A stretch of 64,000 nucleotides of DNA from Capsaspora owczarzaki ATCC 30864. Taxonomy: Eukaryota > Opisthokonta > Filasterea. A program made the translations under genes and the position numbers. Positions 1-11,234 of this stretch are shown one piece after another (within the stretch, counting starts at the first letter, position 1; every line of letters begins with the position of its first letter). The DNA is taken from the NCBI RefSeq assembly GCF_000151315.2, contig NW_011887296.1, positions 322,380 through 386,379 on the forward strand. Direction: 5' to 3'. A model generated the notes under the pieces. The model did not search any database. It worked only from the letters and a program-made list of their open reading frames with translations, and was not told where the DNA came from.

Positions 1-992
1 CTCCGCCATACTTGAGCACCTCAAAGTGCGAATGCAGCACTCCGATGCCCTTGGTGTATCGCGGCTCATCGACTTGAATTGACACGTTTCTGCCCTGAGG
101 CACATGTTCAGGAGCGTTCCGGAATCGGTGCAGCACATCGTCGATGAGTCTCTTGAACGGCGCGCGGATGGTCACTTCCAAATCGATGGACGAGATGCGT
201 CGCACATGACCCGAGATGGGGATGCTCTGTTCAGACGTGTCGTGCATGTTCTTCGCAAGGGACTTGGCCAGGACGCGCAAAGACTGATCTTGAGCAAGAG
301 TGCGGAACACGAACACGTACTGGTGAAAATGTGGTACGAGCACGATTTCTGCCTCGTTTTTGACCGGGTCGCCAGGATTAAGGTCGAGCACCACCTCTTC
401 ACTGATGTTTTGGGAGCCAGGCACGCTCACAATGCGCTGATGCAACACTTTCTGGATACGTGCGCCTTCGCAACGGCCTGCATTCATACTGCACAGCTCG
501 GTGAAGATCGTCTTCACATCCAGACTGTGAATAATTTTGTACGACTCGTGGGTGCCGGCCAGCTTGCCGCATACAAACGGGGCTTTGCGCCGAACGAACA
601 AAAAAAAAAAAAAAAAAAAAAACAAGCACAAGTGAGCGAGTGTCAATGCACTTCGTCGTCGCTTTTGTTCAGCAGAAGCATGCCGATAGAATGGAAGACA
701 TACCTTCACTCGAGACTTGGAGGGCTGCGGCTGGGGCTGGGTTGAGACGAGCTTCCAGACGGTTCAGACGCTCGCTCGTCGTGTTGATGATTGCCAGGAT
801 GGTGTCTGCGCGAGTCTCATACTGCTGTGCGTCTTGAAGGAGTCCTGTTGCACGAGCGGCATCAGCAAGCTGCCGAAGCCCCTGCCGTTCAGCTCGGTCA
901 GCTGCCAGAGCTTGCGTCAGTTCAGCGATTGCTTGTTCGAGTTTTGCTTGCTCGGTGCTTGCAGGAACAAGTGCGGCCTGGCTCGAACTCAT
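1..992 (-). CDS. Unidentified coiled-coil protein, 5' part only
   Basis: Two exons are readable: exon 1 is 992-704 and exon 2 is 582 down to the window edge, where the frame is still open. The donor GTATGT at 703 and the acceptor at 584-583 are in the same phase (1), so the reading frame joins cleanly. The first 96 residues are Ala/Gln/Leu/Glu-rich and predicted to be helical (heptad-like AKLEQAIAELTQAL). The second exon is a globular, mixed alpha/beta-looking stretch of about 194 residues with no motif I recognise. The intron contains a run of about 22 A on the + strand. The family is unknown; the gene is inferred from frame length, codon use and splice phase. Confidence 0.6.
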
Positions 993-1082
993 GTGTGCGG
1001 GTACTGGAGTTGATCAATAACGTAGTTGCCGAGGAAGGAAGGTTGTCGGGGGTGGGTGAACACGAGGTGAAGGAGGGGACCG

Positions 1083-1122
1083 AAAAAAAAAAAGGAAAAA
1101 AAAAAAAAAAAAAAAAAAAAAA
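1083..1122. repeat. Interrupted A homopolymer
   Basis: Two A runs (1083-1093 and 1096-1122) separated by GG. Similar homopolymers lie in many introns and gaps of this window. Confidence 0.9.
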
Positions 1123-4100
1123 GACAAACGGACTGGACTGTACTGAACAGCTCACTAGGAAAAATGACCTATACTAACAGATTTGGATAGGATTTTTCCC
1201 CAGCCTCGCCGCGTTGGAAATAGAAACTAGAATGTATGTGGAGTATTCTAAAATTGAAACGGAGGCGAACGGACGCCGGGGAGTGGAGATGGGGCGGAGG
1301 GAAGGTCAGAGACTGGAATCGCTGGCGGGCTTCGCTCGGGTGCCCTGCCCGACCTGAGCTGTTTCTGGCGGAAATTCCAAAAGGGTATCCTTATAATATC
1401 GTGTAAACTCGATTGCGCTTGAAAAAACGGCGCTCCGAGCACTTGGCGTGGCCTGAAGCTCAAACAAGCGATTTGCCCTGACGAGTCGACACGAGCCACC
1501 ACCTCGCGGATGGTATTTTCGGATTCCCCATGCAAATTTAATGTGGGTTACAATCGTTCGTCGGTCATAAAAGTCTCAAGTGGAAGTCACCAGGCTGAAA
1601 CTCGAATTTTTTCGAACTTGGAAAAATTTTCCTTCCAACCCACCCCATTTCGACAAAGCATGTACAAACCTCCACTTTCGGCTGTACTTTGTGTTTTTAC
1701 AATGTCGGCAATATACTGATAGTGGTGAAGCGGGATAAAGTCGACGGGAAGATGGTCATTTGCGACCCCTCTAAATCGGTGTTTTTGAGGGGTGGTTTGC
1801 ACTTCACCCATACAGGAGGATATAATCGACGGTCTGATGATGGCAAATCATCTAACTCATCTCCAATATGCTGGAAAGCGTGTCGGTGAAAAAATAATTA
1901 TGATTGGAGCCGAGATCGGCACAGTCGGCTTTTTGGGCCAGGTTGGCATATTTTGACCAAGACTGCTGCAAAGCTGTCCGAACACCTGGAATTTGCTATT
2001 TCCTCACTATGCAACTGTGCTCGTGTGGTGGGAGGAGGATTTTATGGTGTACATGGCGTGAACGGCGAGCTGTCAGGTTTTCGGTGTCGTTTCGGCCGGG
2101 TTGCATTTGACCTCGTATCTCCAACTCATCTTGTTGTTACATCTCCCTCTTCTGGAATACGGTTTTACACACGTAATTCCATGTCTGGAGGCTTTGGATG
2201 GTAGTAAAAACGAGCTCAATATCGCTGGGCGGGTTTGCCGCGATTTCAGGTGAACAAAAGGCGTTCCTGGGTTTCTGACCGAAAGCGAGGTCTCCCGGCC
2301 GTCCTAGAGCTTCAGCAGTATATTCATGCATACCAAACGTCGAGAACATGGTTGAAAGCGGATGGCATCGGGGCTACGGCCCCAGAAGCACATCATGGTC
2401 GTTTTGTTGAATTCTCGTCCAACCCATGAATACGCCCTTTCTGCGGCTCCTCACCTGGTTCCATCGCCGCCCGCAGGCGATTCAAGTGTGCGCTGGTTCC
2501 ATATAGCTGTGGCTTGAACAGCGCAACCTCTAGTGGACCCTGAGTACGGAAATTGGTTCACAGTCAAATCGTGGCACTTTGCCAGCAGGTAACAGAACAC
2601 AGCGTTTCGGAGCCCTGAAGGCCCTTACATCCTCTTTATCACCAGATTCCAAGTTTTAATGTTGTCTTACGCCAAAATATAGCATGCTATGACATGATCT
2701 TTGACCAGTTGGGTGATTCGGGCCTCCGAGCCCGTTTGGGCGGATAATCCACCGAATATCGGAGCGCATGGCCTCTGGGGACCTTCCATGGCGATTCCTC
2801 TGCTGGAGCAAGTAGTTCTATGTTTGTAACACCTGTGGCTAACGCGGCGCCACGATCCCGTTGGTCTAGATGGAGAAGCGCGCGTGAGACGCCGCTGGAG
2901 CACCGATTTGAGCTGGATTCCATACACTGCCCACTTTCGGGCCACCATCGTAGATTGTTCACTCTCGCTCGGGATTCCTGGTTTAATATGTGTTGTACTC
3001 TGTTTGCCAAAGTTTCAAAGGATTGACAGTCTTGTATCGTGAGATCGGTGGGTTGGGAGCACTTTGCGCCGGTTCCGGACGACGGCCTCCCACCGAGTCC
3101 CTTGACCTACCACCTGCCCTTCCTTTGCGCTTTCTAGCAGCTGACCGGGTTTTCTCTTTGATTTATGACGCTGGTAGGTAAAGTAGGCCGTGTATTACGA
3201 AATCGCCACCGGCTGGCTGATTTTCAGGGGGTGGTTGGCTCTGTGTTGGACAGTATCTATACCGCTCTTACTTTTCCAATTGTTAGTCATCTCAATGTTT
3301 TGCTCAAATCCAAAGTTTGAGCCCAAAATCTCACTCCTGCTGCTCAAGCCAGGCCTCCCAAAGACGCGGTGTCGCGAACATCACGTCCTTGAATCCCGAA
3401 AATTTTGCTTAAAATTACTTCTATTGTATATGTGTGATTGTTTTCTGCAGTTGTGGTGAATCCAAGTAGACCCCATGTCGAGAGCCGGGTCGACTTTCGG
3501 TCAATGTGAATTCAGCAAAATCAGCATAATTGGGGGAATCCGGCACTTCCATGGTTTTATTGGTCTAAACATGTTCATTAGTGTCTATAAACATAGTCAC
3601 ATCGAAAAAGCGCCGAAAAGTGGGGTGGAGGGGGGACTTGAGGTCGAGGTCGAACGTAATGCAAATGACTGGGGCAAAAATCCCCAAAAATGACCACCAT
3701 GCCCAACCTACTTTCCATCGATATTTTTACATTGTTAGATAGAACAAACTTTGGCTGATCCGAATCTTGAAAAATCGGCTCGCAAGGTCCAAACCCCGAA
3801 GTGCAGTAAAGGCGCAAAGTTCGCTTTTTGCTTCGGTTCGGTTCTGGGGAAAAAATTCTACGTCTCTCTACTCAGTCCTACCGTCCCGCCAGTTAGTACA
3901 TTCGACTCGATTTGGTACTGACTACACGTTTCTGGTGGTGCGAAGGCGCGCGGACGCAATGGACCCCAATGGCGGCATTGGGTGGTCGGGGGCCTGGCCT
4001 GGCCGTACTATTGGTGCCCCGCCCTTTCTACGTTGTATGCTACTAGTGCTAAGTATGAACTATCTATTGCTACAGTAAGAACGGTGCAGCTCGCTCGGGA

Positions 4101-4189
4101 GGCCCGCTATCGGGCTCTGAAGATTGACGCATTTGGGCTTTTGGGCCCGCCGCCTCGCCGCTGCCGGCCCGGTACCCGCGGCTCCACAC

Positions 4190-4331
4190 TACAGTGATGT
4201 TGTACAAGTGTGTTGTGCATGAAAACAGTGCCAGGCGGCCGATCGGCGGACCTTTGGAACCCAAAGTCACACCAACCAGTCGACCATGACATGTCTTCCC
4301 GCCCCAGTGACACTTGCACAACATCATTATA
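4190..4331. repeat. Short inverted-repeat element, possible Tc1-type MITE
   Basis: Arms of about 20 bp at 4192-4211 and 4310-4329 are inverted copies matching at 17 of 20 positions. Both are bounded outward by TA (4190-4191 and 4330-4331), the target duplication of Tc1/mariner elements. The left arm begins CAGTGATGTTG, similar in style to Tc1 ends. The interior (about 98 bp) has no coding capacity. Non-autonomous transposon status is inferred from the arms alone. Confidence 0.45.
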
Positions 4332-5902
4332 GCATGTTGCCACACGTACCAAGCAGGCAGTCCGCGGCAGGGCTCGAGGGGACCACGAAAGGCCGCTGGG
4401 GCACTGGAGTTCCTTGGAGTCTTGGCAGAGCCGGCTTCCCATTGACTTACCTTGGGGTGGGAACTGGTGACTTACCTGAAGGTGGCTCTGTTTCTTGATG
4501 ATAGCATCGGTGGAGGGTCGCGGACGCCTGTGGAACCATCACCAACATGTGGGGGAAGAAAGTGAGAAAAAAAGTCATTGTTTCGTTCAGCACAGCGTAC
4601 AGTCTAGGCCAGCAGGGTCGTGTGCGGCGCGGCGCGGCGCGGCGCGGGTGCAAGTCGACTACGGGGCATCATTGCAGTGTGAGTGGGGCGGCTCGTGCAG
4701 CGTGCAATCACAGGGCAGGGCACAAGTTGGGGAATGGAAAAAAAAAAAGAAAAAAAGACACGATCGCTTGTTTCAAATAGCCGGTTATTACCTTGGTCAA
4801 GTTCCTGATGCCAGTGTTCGTGCCAGGTCGTCGCCGCATTGGATTCAGATAGAGTTGACAGATGTACACACGTGGCCAAAGAGGCACGGTCGCATCTGCA
4901 AGGACGAGGCGAGTACACGCAAGTGAATGGCCGAAACAAGAAAGCCGTTGAAACACGGTTGAAACACGCGCCACATCGAGCCTCCACGACGCCCTCACGA
5001 TGCTTCTCACTGTCTGTGTGCGGTTCTACATATTCCATGCGATAAGTGGACGAGTTTCCGTCAAATACCCGGGCCGGGAGCGTCAAGGAGGAGGGGGTGG
5101 TGGTTGAAGAGTGAAGTCCCCAAATTTGGTCGCCATTCACCCCTTCCCTCCCTGGCTTCTGGTCGACTTTTCTCGGATTTTACTTTGTCCATGTGTAGAG
5201 TTTACACGCTATTGTGCACTGAATTTGGAAGCGGGGCGATGAGGCGCGGGGAAGAGCCTCAATAGCGACGCACAGGACTGGAAAATTTGAACTTGGTAAT
5301 TTTTCGCGCCATGTCGCTTTGTCGACTTTTCCCCGCCTGACAAGGTCTGTTTGCACCGGGTTTTTGGTGGTTATTGGTGACGCTAATATATGCCCATTAA
5401 TTGCCCAAAGGTTGGGCGGAGCCGGAATGAGTGACAGCCTCAAACAGAAGGCCTTGTTCAAATTATAATCGGCCAGACGACCTTGCTTCTTTGAAATGTT
5501 TTTTCTTGTTTGAGTTGCCTATCCGCCCTGCATTTTGATTCCAAATATCTTCAATGATGTCAAATATTGCAATAATACCTGAAAGGCGGCGATATTGGGT
5601 CTAGACATGTCTTGCAGCGGCCATTTCCGCCTCTTGTCGCTCGTGTCGAGGTGGCGACTGATTCTGCCTTCCTTCACCCCTTGATTTCATTAAAACCAAG
5701 CACGAAATTATTTTTCTCGTCCGAAAACAGCTCAATGAAGAGGCACGCGCATCTCAAAGACGCCGCGGGTCGTGCTTGAAGAGGGGTGCTCGCAAAATCG
5801 ACCGGTCGGCTCCAGCCAGGCCGTTTAAGGCGCTTTTACTTCTACTCTCTTCCAGTGGCACATTGCCAGATGATTACTGAACTTCTTTTGTCTTGAAAGG
5901 CC

Positions 5903-6937
5903 ATGTTGGATGCATCCAAATCCAGGTTGCGCTTACTTTGCTCCTCGACCAATTCGGGCGAGTCTGCTCTGGTCGGTCCGACAATGCCCCGGTGTTCTCC
6001 CAGCAAGTGGCATAGCTTAGAGTGTCATATGACCTCTAAGGTGATCGTGGCAGGCACGGAGTCGCGAAAAGATGGAAATCCTCGAAGTGGCTACACCTGC
6101 GGCTGCGGCAGCTGCGGACAGGACGTTTTCAATCGTTTTCTCCGGAAAGACCGGGTCGAAGGACATCTAGTGACACGCACTCACATTATAGAAACACGGT
6201 CCGTATGCTGGGCATGCTGCAGCGCGCTGGCAGCACCAAGAACCGCGCCTCGTGTCAAGATTCGCATTGACACAACAAGCTATCTCGGCAAGTTTCTGTT
6301 TGGGTACCGTCTCACGAATGCTCCTCCGGATGCCTTCACGGACTGGGCGTGCGTCGAGCTGCTGCACCGCGTTGACAGCGCTTCATTGTTTCTTGGGGGG
6401 AAGGCCGTGTCCGAGTACGCCTGTCGTGCCAAATTTCTCGTGCCGGCCACGACCCTCGTCGCCCCGCTCAGCACCACGCACGCGTGTTTCCATCACATGT
6501 GCAACCTCCCCCAGGACGACAAGAAGCAAATCAAGTTGTCCCTTGTCAAGCACAACCACGATGACCGTGTCGTGCTGATGCCCACTGCACGCAACGTGTT
6601 GCGCCCAGAACTGGAGCTTGATGCCAGGCTTGAAGACGACGTGGAGAGCGACTTTGGCTTTCAGATGCCTGGGCACCCCAGCGGCAAGAGCGTGTCTGCT
6701 GCCGAGCTCTCGTTGCTTTTCTCGCCCCTGGACCCCGTCACACGACGCAATATTGCTGCAATGAAAGTCCAGTGGACAGCACCTGCTCAAGCCCCTGCTG
6801 CTGGTGCTCCTGCTCAACATAGTCCTGCTGGTGCTCCTGCTCATGCTTCACATGCATCGGTTTCCCCATGCTGCGCATACGGCACATGCTCCAGCTCCGC
6901 ATGCAGGCAGTCGCAGCCACGATTCTGGGTCCGCTGA
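5903..6937 (+). CDS. Unidentified ORF with a Cys/His cluster, upstream part of a Ulp1-like gene
   Basis: Open frame of 344 codons from an ATG at 5903. Residues about 65-110 contain a CGCGSCG cluster followed by two spaced His and then CWACC, which could bind zinc. The central part is well-behaved globular sequence rich in charged residues. The 3' end becomes Pro/Ala-rich and loses its frame near 6,850-6,930, where a second open frame (6804-7526) continues in similar composition. This suggests either an unrecognised intron or a frameshift. It probably belongs with the protease-domain ORF just downstream. No family recognised. Confidence 0.45.
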   Translation: MLDASKSRLRLLCSSTNSGESALVGPTMPRCSPSKWHSLECHMTSKVIVAGTESRKDGNPRSGYTCGCGSCGQDVFNRFLRKDRVEGHLVTRTHIIETRSVCWACCSALAAPRTAPRVKIRIDTTSYLGKFLFGYRLTNAPPDAFTDWACVELLHRVDSASLFLGGKAVSEYACRAKFLVPATTLVAPLSTTHACFHHMCNLPQDDKKQIKLSLVKHNHDDRVVLMPTARNVLRPELELDARLEDDVESDFGFQMPGHPSGKSVSAAELSLLFSPLDPVTRRNIAAMKVQWTAPAQAPAAGAPAQHSPAGAPAHASHASVSPCCAYGTCSSSACRQSQPRFWVR

Positions 6938-7269
6938 ACCGATGCAGGTCGACCAAGCAGAACGCACGCCTCTCTCTGCTCTTTGTGACCGCCCTTCTTC
7001 TTCTGTTTCGCATGCAGGGCACGTGCAACCTCCGCATACAGTCAGGCGTGACTGCGCTACTAGGTCTGCACGAGCGCCGCAGACTCCTCCTGGCCGCCCC
7101 TCTGCTCAACAAGCAGCCTCCGCAGGCCTAACCGAACTTGTTCAACGACCGAGGCCGATCCTGATGAAGCGTCTGTGGGCAAGCATGTGGACAGATCCCC
7201 CCGAGGCAATCAAAAAAGAGCTCGCCGTGCACCCCAAGCCTAGAATTCTCGCGTACCGTTGGCTCATGA

Positions 7270-8409
7270 GTGCATGCCAGGCCTTGCAGTTCACACCCCT
7301 GCGGGTCTCACGCACAATCCCAGCCGCTACTCAACCGCCCGACAACGTGTCCGCAGAGTCGACCCAAGCGCCGACCGAACTGTCCGCCGAGCCGATGGCT
7401 TCGATCCCCGCCACTGCCCAACTCGTCTGTAGAGTCGACGGCTTCAATCTCAGCAGCTGCCCAACCGGCCGCCAAACTGTCCCCGAAGGCCTTGCAAACT
7501 GTGCAGGAGTTCCTTCAGCTCTATGACAGGAGGATCCCGATCAAGCTCAATTCGCCTGGGATAGATGCGTCCGAACATCTACCAGCGAGTCAAGTCTTGA
7601 AGCCATTCGTCGACAAGGGCTCTGAGTGGATGTCCGCTGAAGCGCTTGACTTTTGCTTCGGGCGCCTGCAACAAGCAAACATTACCTCGCAAAATGGGGT
7701 CAAAGTCACCTTTTGGGTATGATGTGTGTGTGTGTGTGTTAAGGTTGGACCGCGGTTGCTTGATTGCGGAGAGCGGTGACTCACAGCATGAGGTAATCGA
7801 TTGCCTAAGCAGCAGACCTTCAACGCCAACGGGACTGCTGACATGGACAGATCACTGCGAGGTCACTCCAACCGAGAAATCAGGTTCTCGGAGTGCAAAG
7901 ATTCATTGTCTGACACAGTCGCTGCATCGGAAGATGGCCTTGTCATCTTTCCAGCGAATCGAGAGCAGCACTGGTTCCTCGTTGTGCTGCATCGGAAAAC
8001 CTTCACCATCCGCATTTTTGAGGGACTGAAGAAACTGGCTCTCGACCTTGTCGAAATTGTTAAATCGTTCTTGCCGGACTCGACTGAATGGAGCTTTGTT
8101 CCCGAGCCGGGTTCTATCTACGGGCACCAAGGGCCTGGCCAGACGGAGGAACCTCCTTGGACTTGTGGTTGGCTCGCCTTGTGGATGGCCGAGAGGATTG
8201 CACGGCTCGGCGTGTCAGCAGAAGACTTGCAGGCATCCACGTCTAACCCGTGGCCGTGGGTCCCTACCGATCCACCTCCGCCCAACGTTGGTCAACCTTC
8301 TAGATCTCAAGCCGTACCTCCCTTGTCGCTCCTGATTGCCGAGCATGTGCGGTTCAAGTGGCTCGCTGATGCCGCCCGCTGCTGGACACCGCACGTAACG
8401 AAGGCTTGA
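7270..8409 (+). CDS. Ulp1/SENP-like (C48) cysteine protease domain
   Basis: Two exons: an open frame ending at about 7718 (donor GTATGA, intron containing a TG run) and a second exon from about 7810 to the stop at 8409. The C-terminal domain has the layout of C48 SUMO/NEDD8 proteases: SEWMSAEAL like the Ulp1 'W-L-s-d' start, a catalytic-type His-Trp in EQHWFLVV (His codon at 7969), then IRIFEG where families have Asp (here Glu, codon at 8020), and a nucleophile-type Cys in PPWTCGWL (codon at 8164). Upstream, two frames (6804-7526 and 7270-7722) overlap with matching composition, so at least one frameshift or missed intron lies near 7,440. Such domains occur in host SUMO proteases and as cargo of large DNA transposons. 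The location in a transposon-rich stretch favours the second, but this is inference. Confidence 0.55.
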
Positions 8410-10392
8410 AGGGTGTTTAGTCCGCTGCTCTTGTGTTTTATTGTTTAATTTATGTATTTAATTTTATCTATTCCATATGGGTACGGTTTTAGACGATTTA
8501 GCTAGCGTAGACAGACGGAGTTGGTTCAGCAAAACTAGCTCGCCGAAGGAACATGATTCTAGGGGTACAACATTGGTTTCATGCCTCATCCTGGATAGCC
8601 ACGTAACTAGAATTGATGATACTATCGGTTACATGTCATAGACCTGGTCTGAAGCACGATCTGTTTGAGGTAGATCAGCTTGAAGAGACAGACTCAAGCG
8701 CGAAGAGGAATTCAGCGCAGTCAAGTTTCTGCCACCAGCCAGTGCTATGGACTAGGCCCACTAATCACAGAAAACGATAAAATACTGATAAACATGGATG
8801 GGGATGGGATCTTGAGGCGTTCATGCACCCCAAAGCCGCGGTCGAGTCACGAAAAGCAAGTCTCATCCCACGACAAGAAGCGCAAGTACCAATGGCCACT
8901 AACGGCTATGATTCAAATGTAAATTATCTGACAACACTTTTAAAACCTCGAAACTTGTTGTATCACGGCAGTGGTGGTCACACGAGGAGCGTCAAGAAGA
9001 CCATTTGCACGATTCGCTAAGTCGGCTTCTATCAAGTGGAATCGGTCGGAACAAAAGCAAAGCAACTCTAACACTATTGGTAAGTATTATCACGTACCGG
9101 TGGCAGCATGGACGGCCGGTAAAACGACCGGACACTCGATCCATGGTTTTGCGAGTTGGCCGAAACTTTGGCCTCCTCCCACTCCGCATGATTTAGTACC
9201 ACATCCGCCCCTCCGCAGATGTGATGTCTAATGCACGTGAGAAGCAAGAAAAAGTTACAATATCAGAGATCGGACGATGCTGGACAAAGATCGAGCACCC
9301 GCCAAATGGGTCATTTCCGACCCTTCGTGATCCACCCTCCAGATATCACCGCAATTCCGCATCAATGATTTAGACTCTAGTACTAATTTACTGTTGTCTG
9401 GTAAAATATTTCATGGATGCGACTCGGAAATCGCAAGTTAAAGCCCGTCGAATGTTTGGTCGGGTGCATCAACTAGAAACCAACGATCACTGTCCACGCG
9501 CGATATAGAGCGGATACTATAGAGTGTATAGAGTACATTGATATATGGCTGGTCAAGCTCCTAGGTGTCTACATGGCTGGATACGAGTGCGAAGCCAAGT
9601 CGGACGCATCGTGCGGCACCTCACTCGCCATAACGGTTTTCAACTCATCAGACATTGAACAATCGGAATATGTATGGATTACACGGACAGAGCTGGTGAA
9701 AGGCATCGATCTCGGGGCTAGCAGGTTTTGGACGAAATTCGAAAGGCCGATTCAGTCTTCGTGCTATCGAGCGCTACCGCCCGACCGATCCCGGATTCAT
9801 ATACACCATGCCAAGCGCTAACTTTCTATACTAGAGGTGGCGCTAACGGGCTGTCCTAGTCGGCGCCCTGAGGGCTCGTGGACGGCTGTCCATATCCAGC
9901 AGTCGGACACTGCCCCAGGCCCGCCCGTTCAATGGAGGTACCAGACCCATCTACTAGATTTTTAGAGACCATAATATCGGCGGTGGGTGCGGTCTAGGCC
10001 GAGATCGAGCGGTCGGCTTGGCCGCGACGGACCCGAAACCTGGTGCGGCCTCCAGCGCTTCGCTCCTGGCCGTCTCGCACATGATTCTATATCTAAAAAA
10101 TCGGCTCATTCCAATGGTGTACAGTAGAAGGGGCTGCAGTGCCGTTTTGAGGGACCTCGTCACCAGCTGCGACACGCAAAAAGGGGGTATCCGTACACGA
10201 CGATGCAGGTGTCCCCCGTCCTCGCCAATGCAGCCACGGGGTGCTGTCAGGTCATGTACAAACCTGATGGGGTCAGGGCGGCGGGCGGTGGTGCACAGTG
10301 GCCTCAGTGAACTGGGGAAAAATTCCCATTGCAAAATGTATACCCGCAAGTTTCCTGGTGAGCTCATTGTTCGAGGCACCAACCGGATCATA
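8410..10392. other. Gene-less stretch between the protease gene and the Tc1-like element
   Basis: About 2 kb with only short ORFs (up to 141 codons) lacking motifs or splice signals. Locally AT-rich just after 8,410, which may be the 3' end of the preceding gene. No repeats or element ends were recognised. Confidence 0.5.
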
Positions 10393-10570
10393 CAGTATTA
10401 TGCAGTCGAGGTCGAAATCACAGCAGGCGAGGTTGGAAATTAGAGCGGACGAAGTGAGGAAAATCGGACTGGAAAAAAGTAGCTTGGTTGAAAGTGCGAG
10501 AAAAATGGTTTTTTCCGTAATTGGTTTTTGTGCGTTCGATTTGGTTTTCAACGAGTTGGTTTTTGCAAGC
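10393..10570 (+). repeat. Left terminal inverted repeat of the Tc1-like element
   Basis: Begins at the TA target and carries two spaced GGTTTT-containing motifs (GATTTGGTTTT and GAGTTGGTTTTTGC) that recur in inverted order in the right end. Spaced sub-repeats of this kind are typical transposase binding sites in IR/DR-type Tc1 elements; binding is inferred. Confidence 0.7.
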
Positions 10571-11234
10571 TTGTATTTCGAATTAACCCACTTGAGATGT
10601 TAGAATTACCAACAACTTCAGGAAGTATTTGAATTGAATCATGTATCTTGGAAGGTCATTAGATGCTGGGGTGAGTAGCGGGAAAGCTAGGGCTCGGGAA
10701 GAACTCGAACTAGAGTTTTTATGAATTACTTCCACAGCGACGTCTTTACCACCCAGGGCTCGTACTCACGAGCCATTTCGGTGTAAGCATTAGCATTCGC
10801 ATAGTTTATCATAGTGTCATTAAATTGGTGGCAATCGTATGCCGAGTGGATTGTTCCGATCATTCCTAACGACCAGCCAGTTGCAGCACCAATGACAACG
10901 CAATGTGCACTCCACAGTGGAGCGCTCCAGCTTGCATACGCTCAATACATGTACATGCATGTATAAATAGGCTTAACTATGTTTGTTTTATGAAGGTTTA
11001 CGGGTAGAGTGAAGAAAGGACGCAAGGCCGACCGGACTGTGGTGTTTTTTTTTTTTATGAAAGCCATCGACTTGTCTTTGGCAGATGCTTGTTGCAGAAT
11101 AAACATGATTTGAAATGGATGTACAATAATGCAGTATTTATACATGTAACATGACACGGACGATCACATCAAACGACCACCCAAAACAGGCGAGCGGGTG
11201 CCATTGAGGGAGCTTTCGAAGGAGAGCACGCCAA

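Larger units (their letters stand above)
993..5902. other. Gene-poor stretch with no convincing coding gene
   Basis: About 4.9 kb without a supported gene. Open frames are short (up to about 140 codons), occur on both strands and show no family motif or splice pattern. It contains A-runs at about 1083-1122, a GGCGC-rich patch near 4625-4650 and the inverted-repeat element at 4190-4331 described separately. It is probably decayed mobile DNA and intergenic sequence, but no other element ends were recognised. Confidence 0.5.

Noticed and set aside
4070-4345. Minus-strand ORF across the inverted-repeat element
   Set aside because: Its apparent length comes from stop-poor GC-rich flanks; no protein features.
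7270-8409. Adenovirus/Polinton-type protease
   Set aside because: The His-Trp, IFEG and PPWTCGW spacing fits the Ulp1/SENP form of the fold better, and no other genes of such elements were seen nearby.
10018-10443. 141-codon ORF ending inside the Tc1-like left end
   Set aside because: No motif and it overlaps the element's terminal repeat; likely chance.
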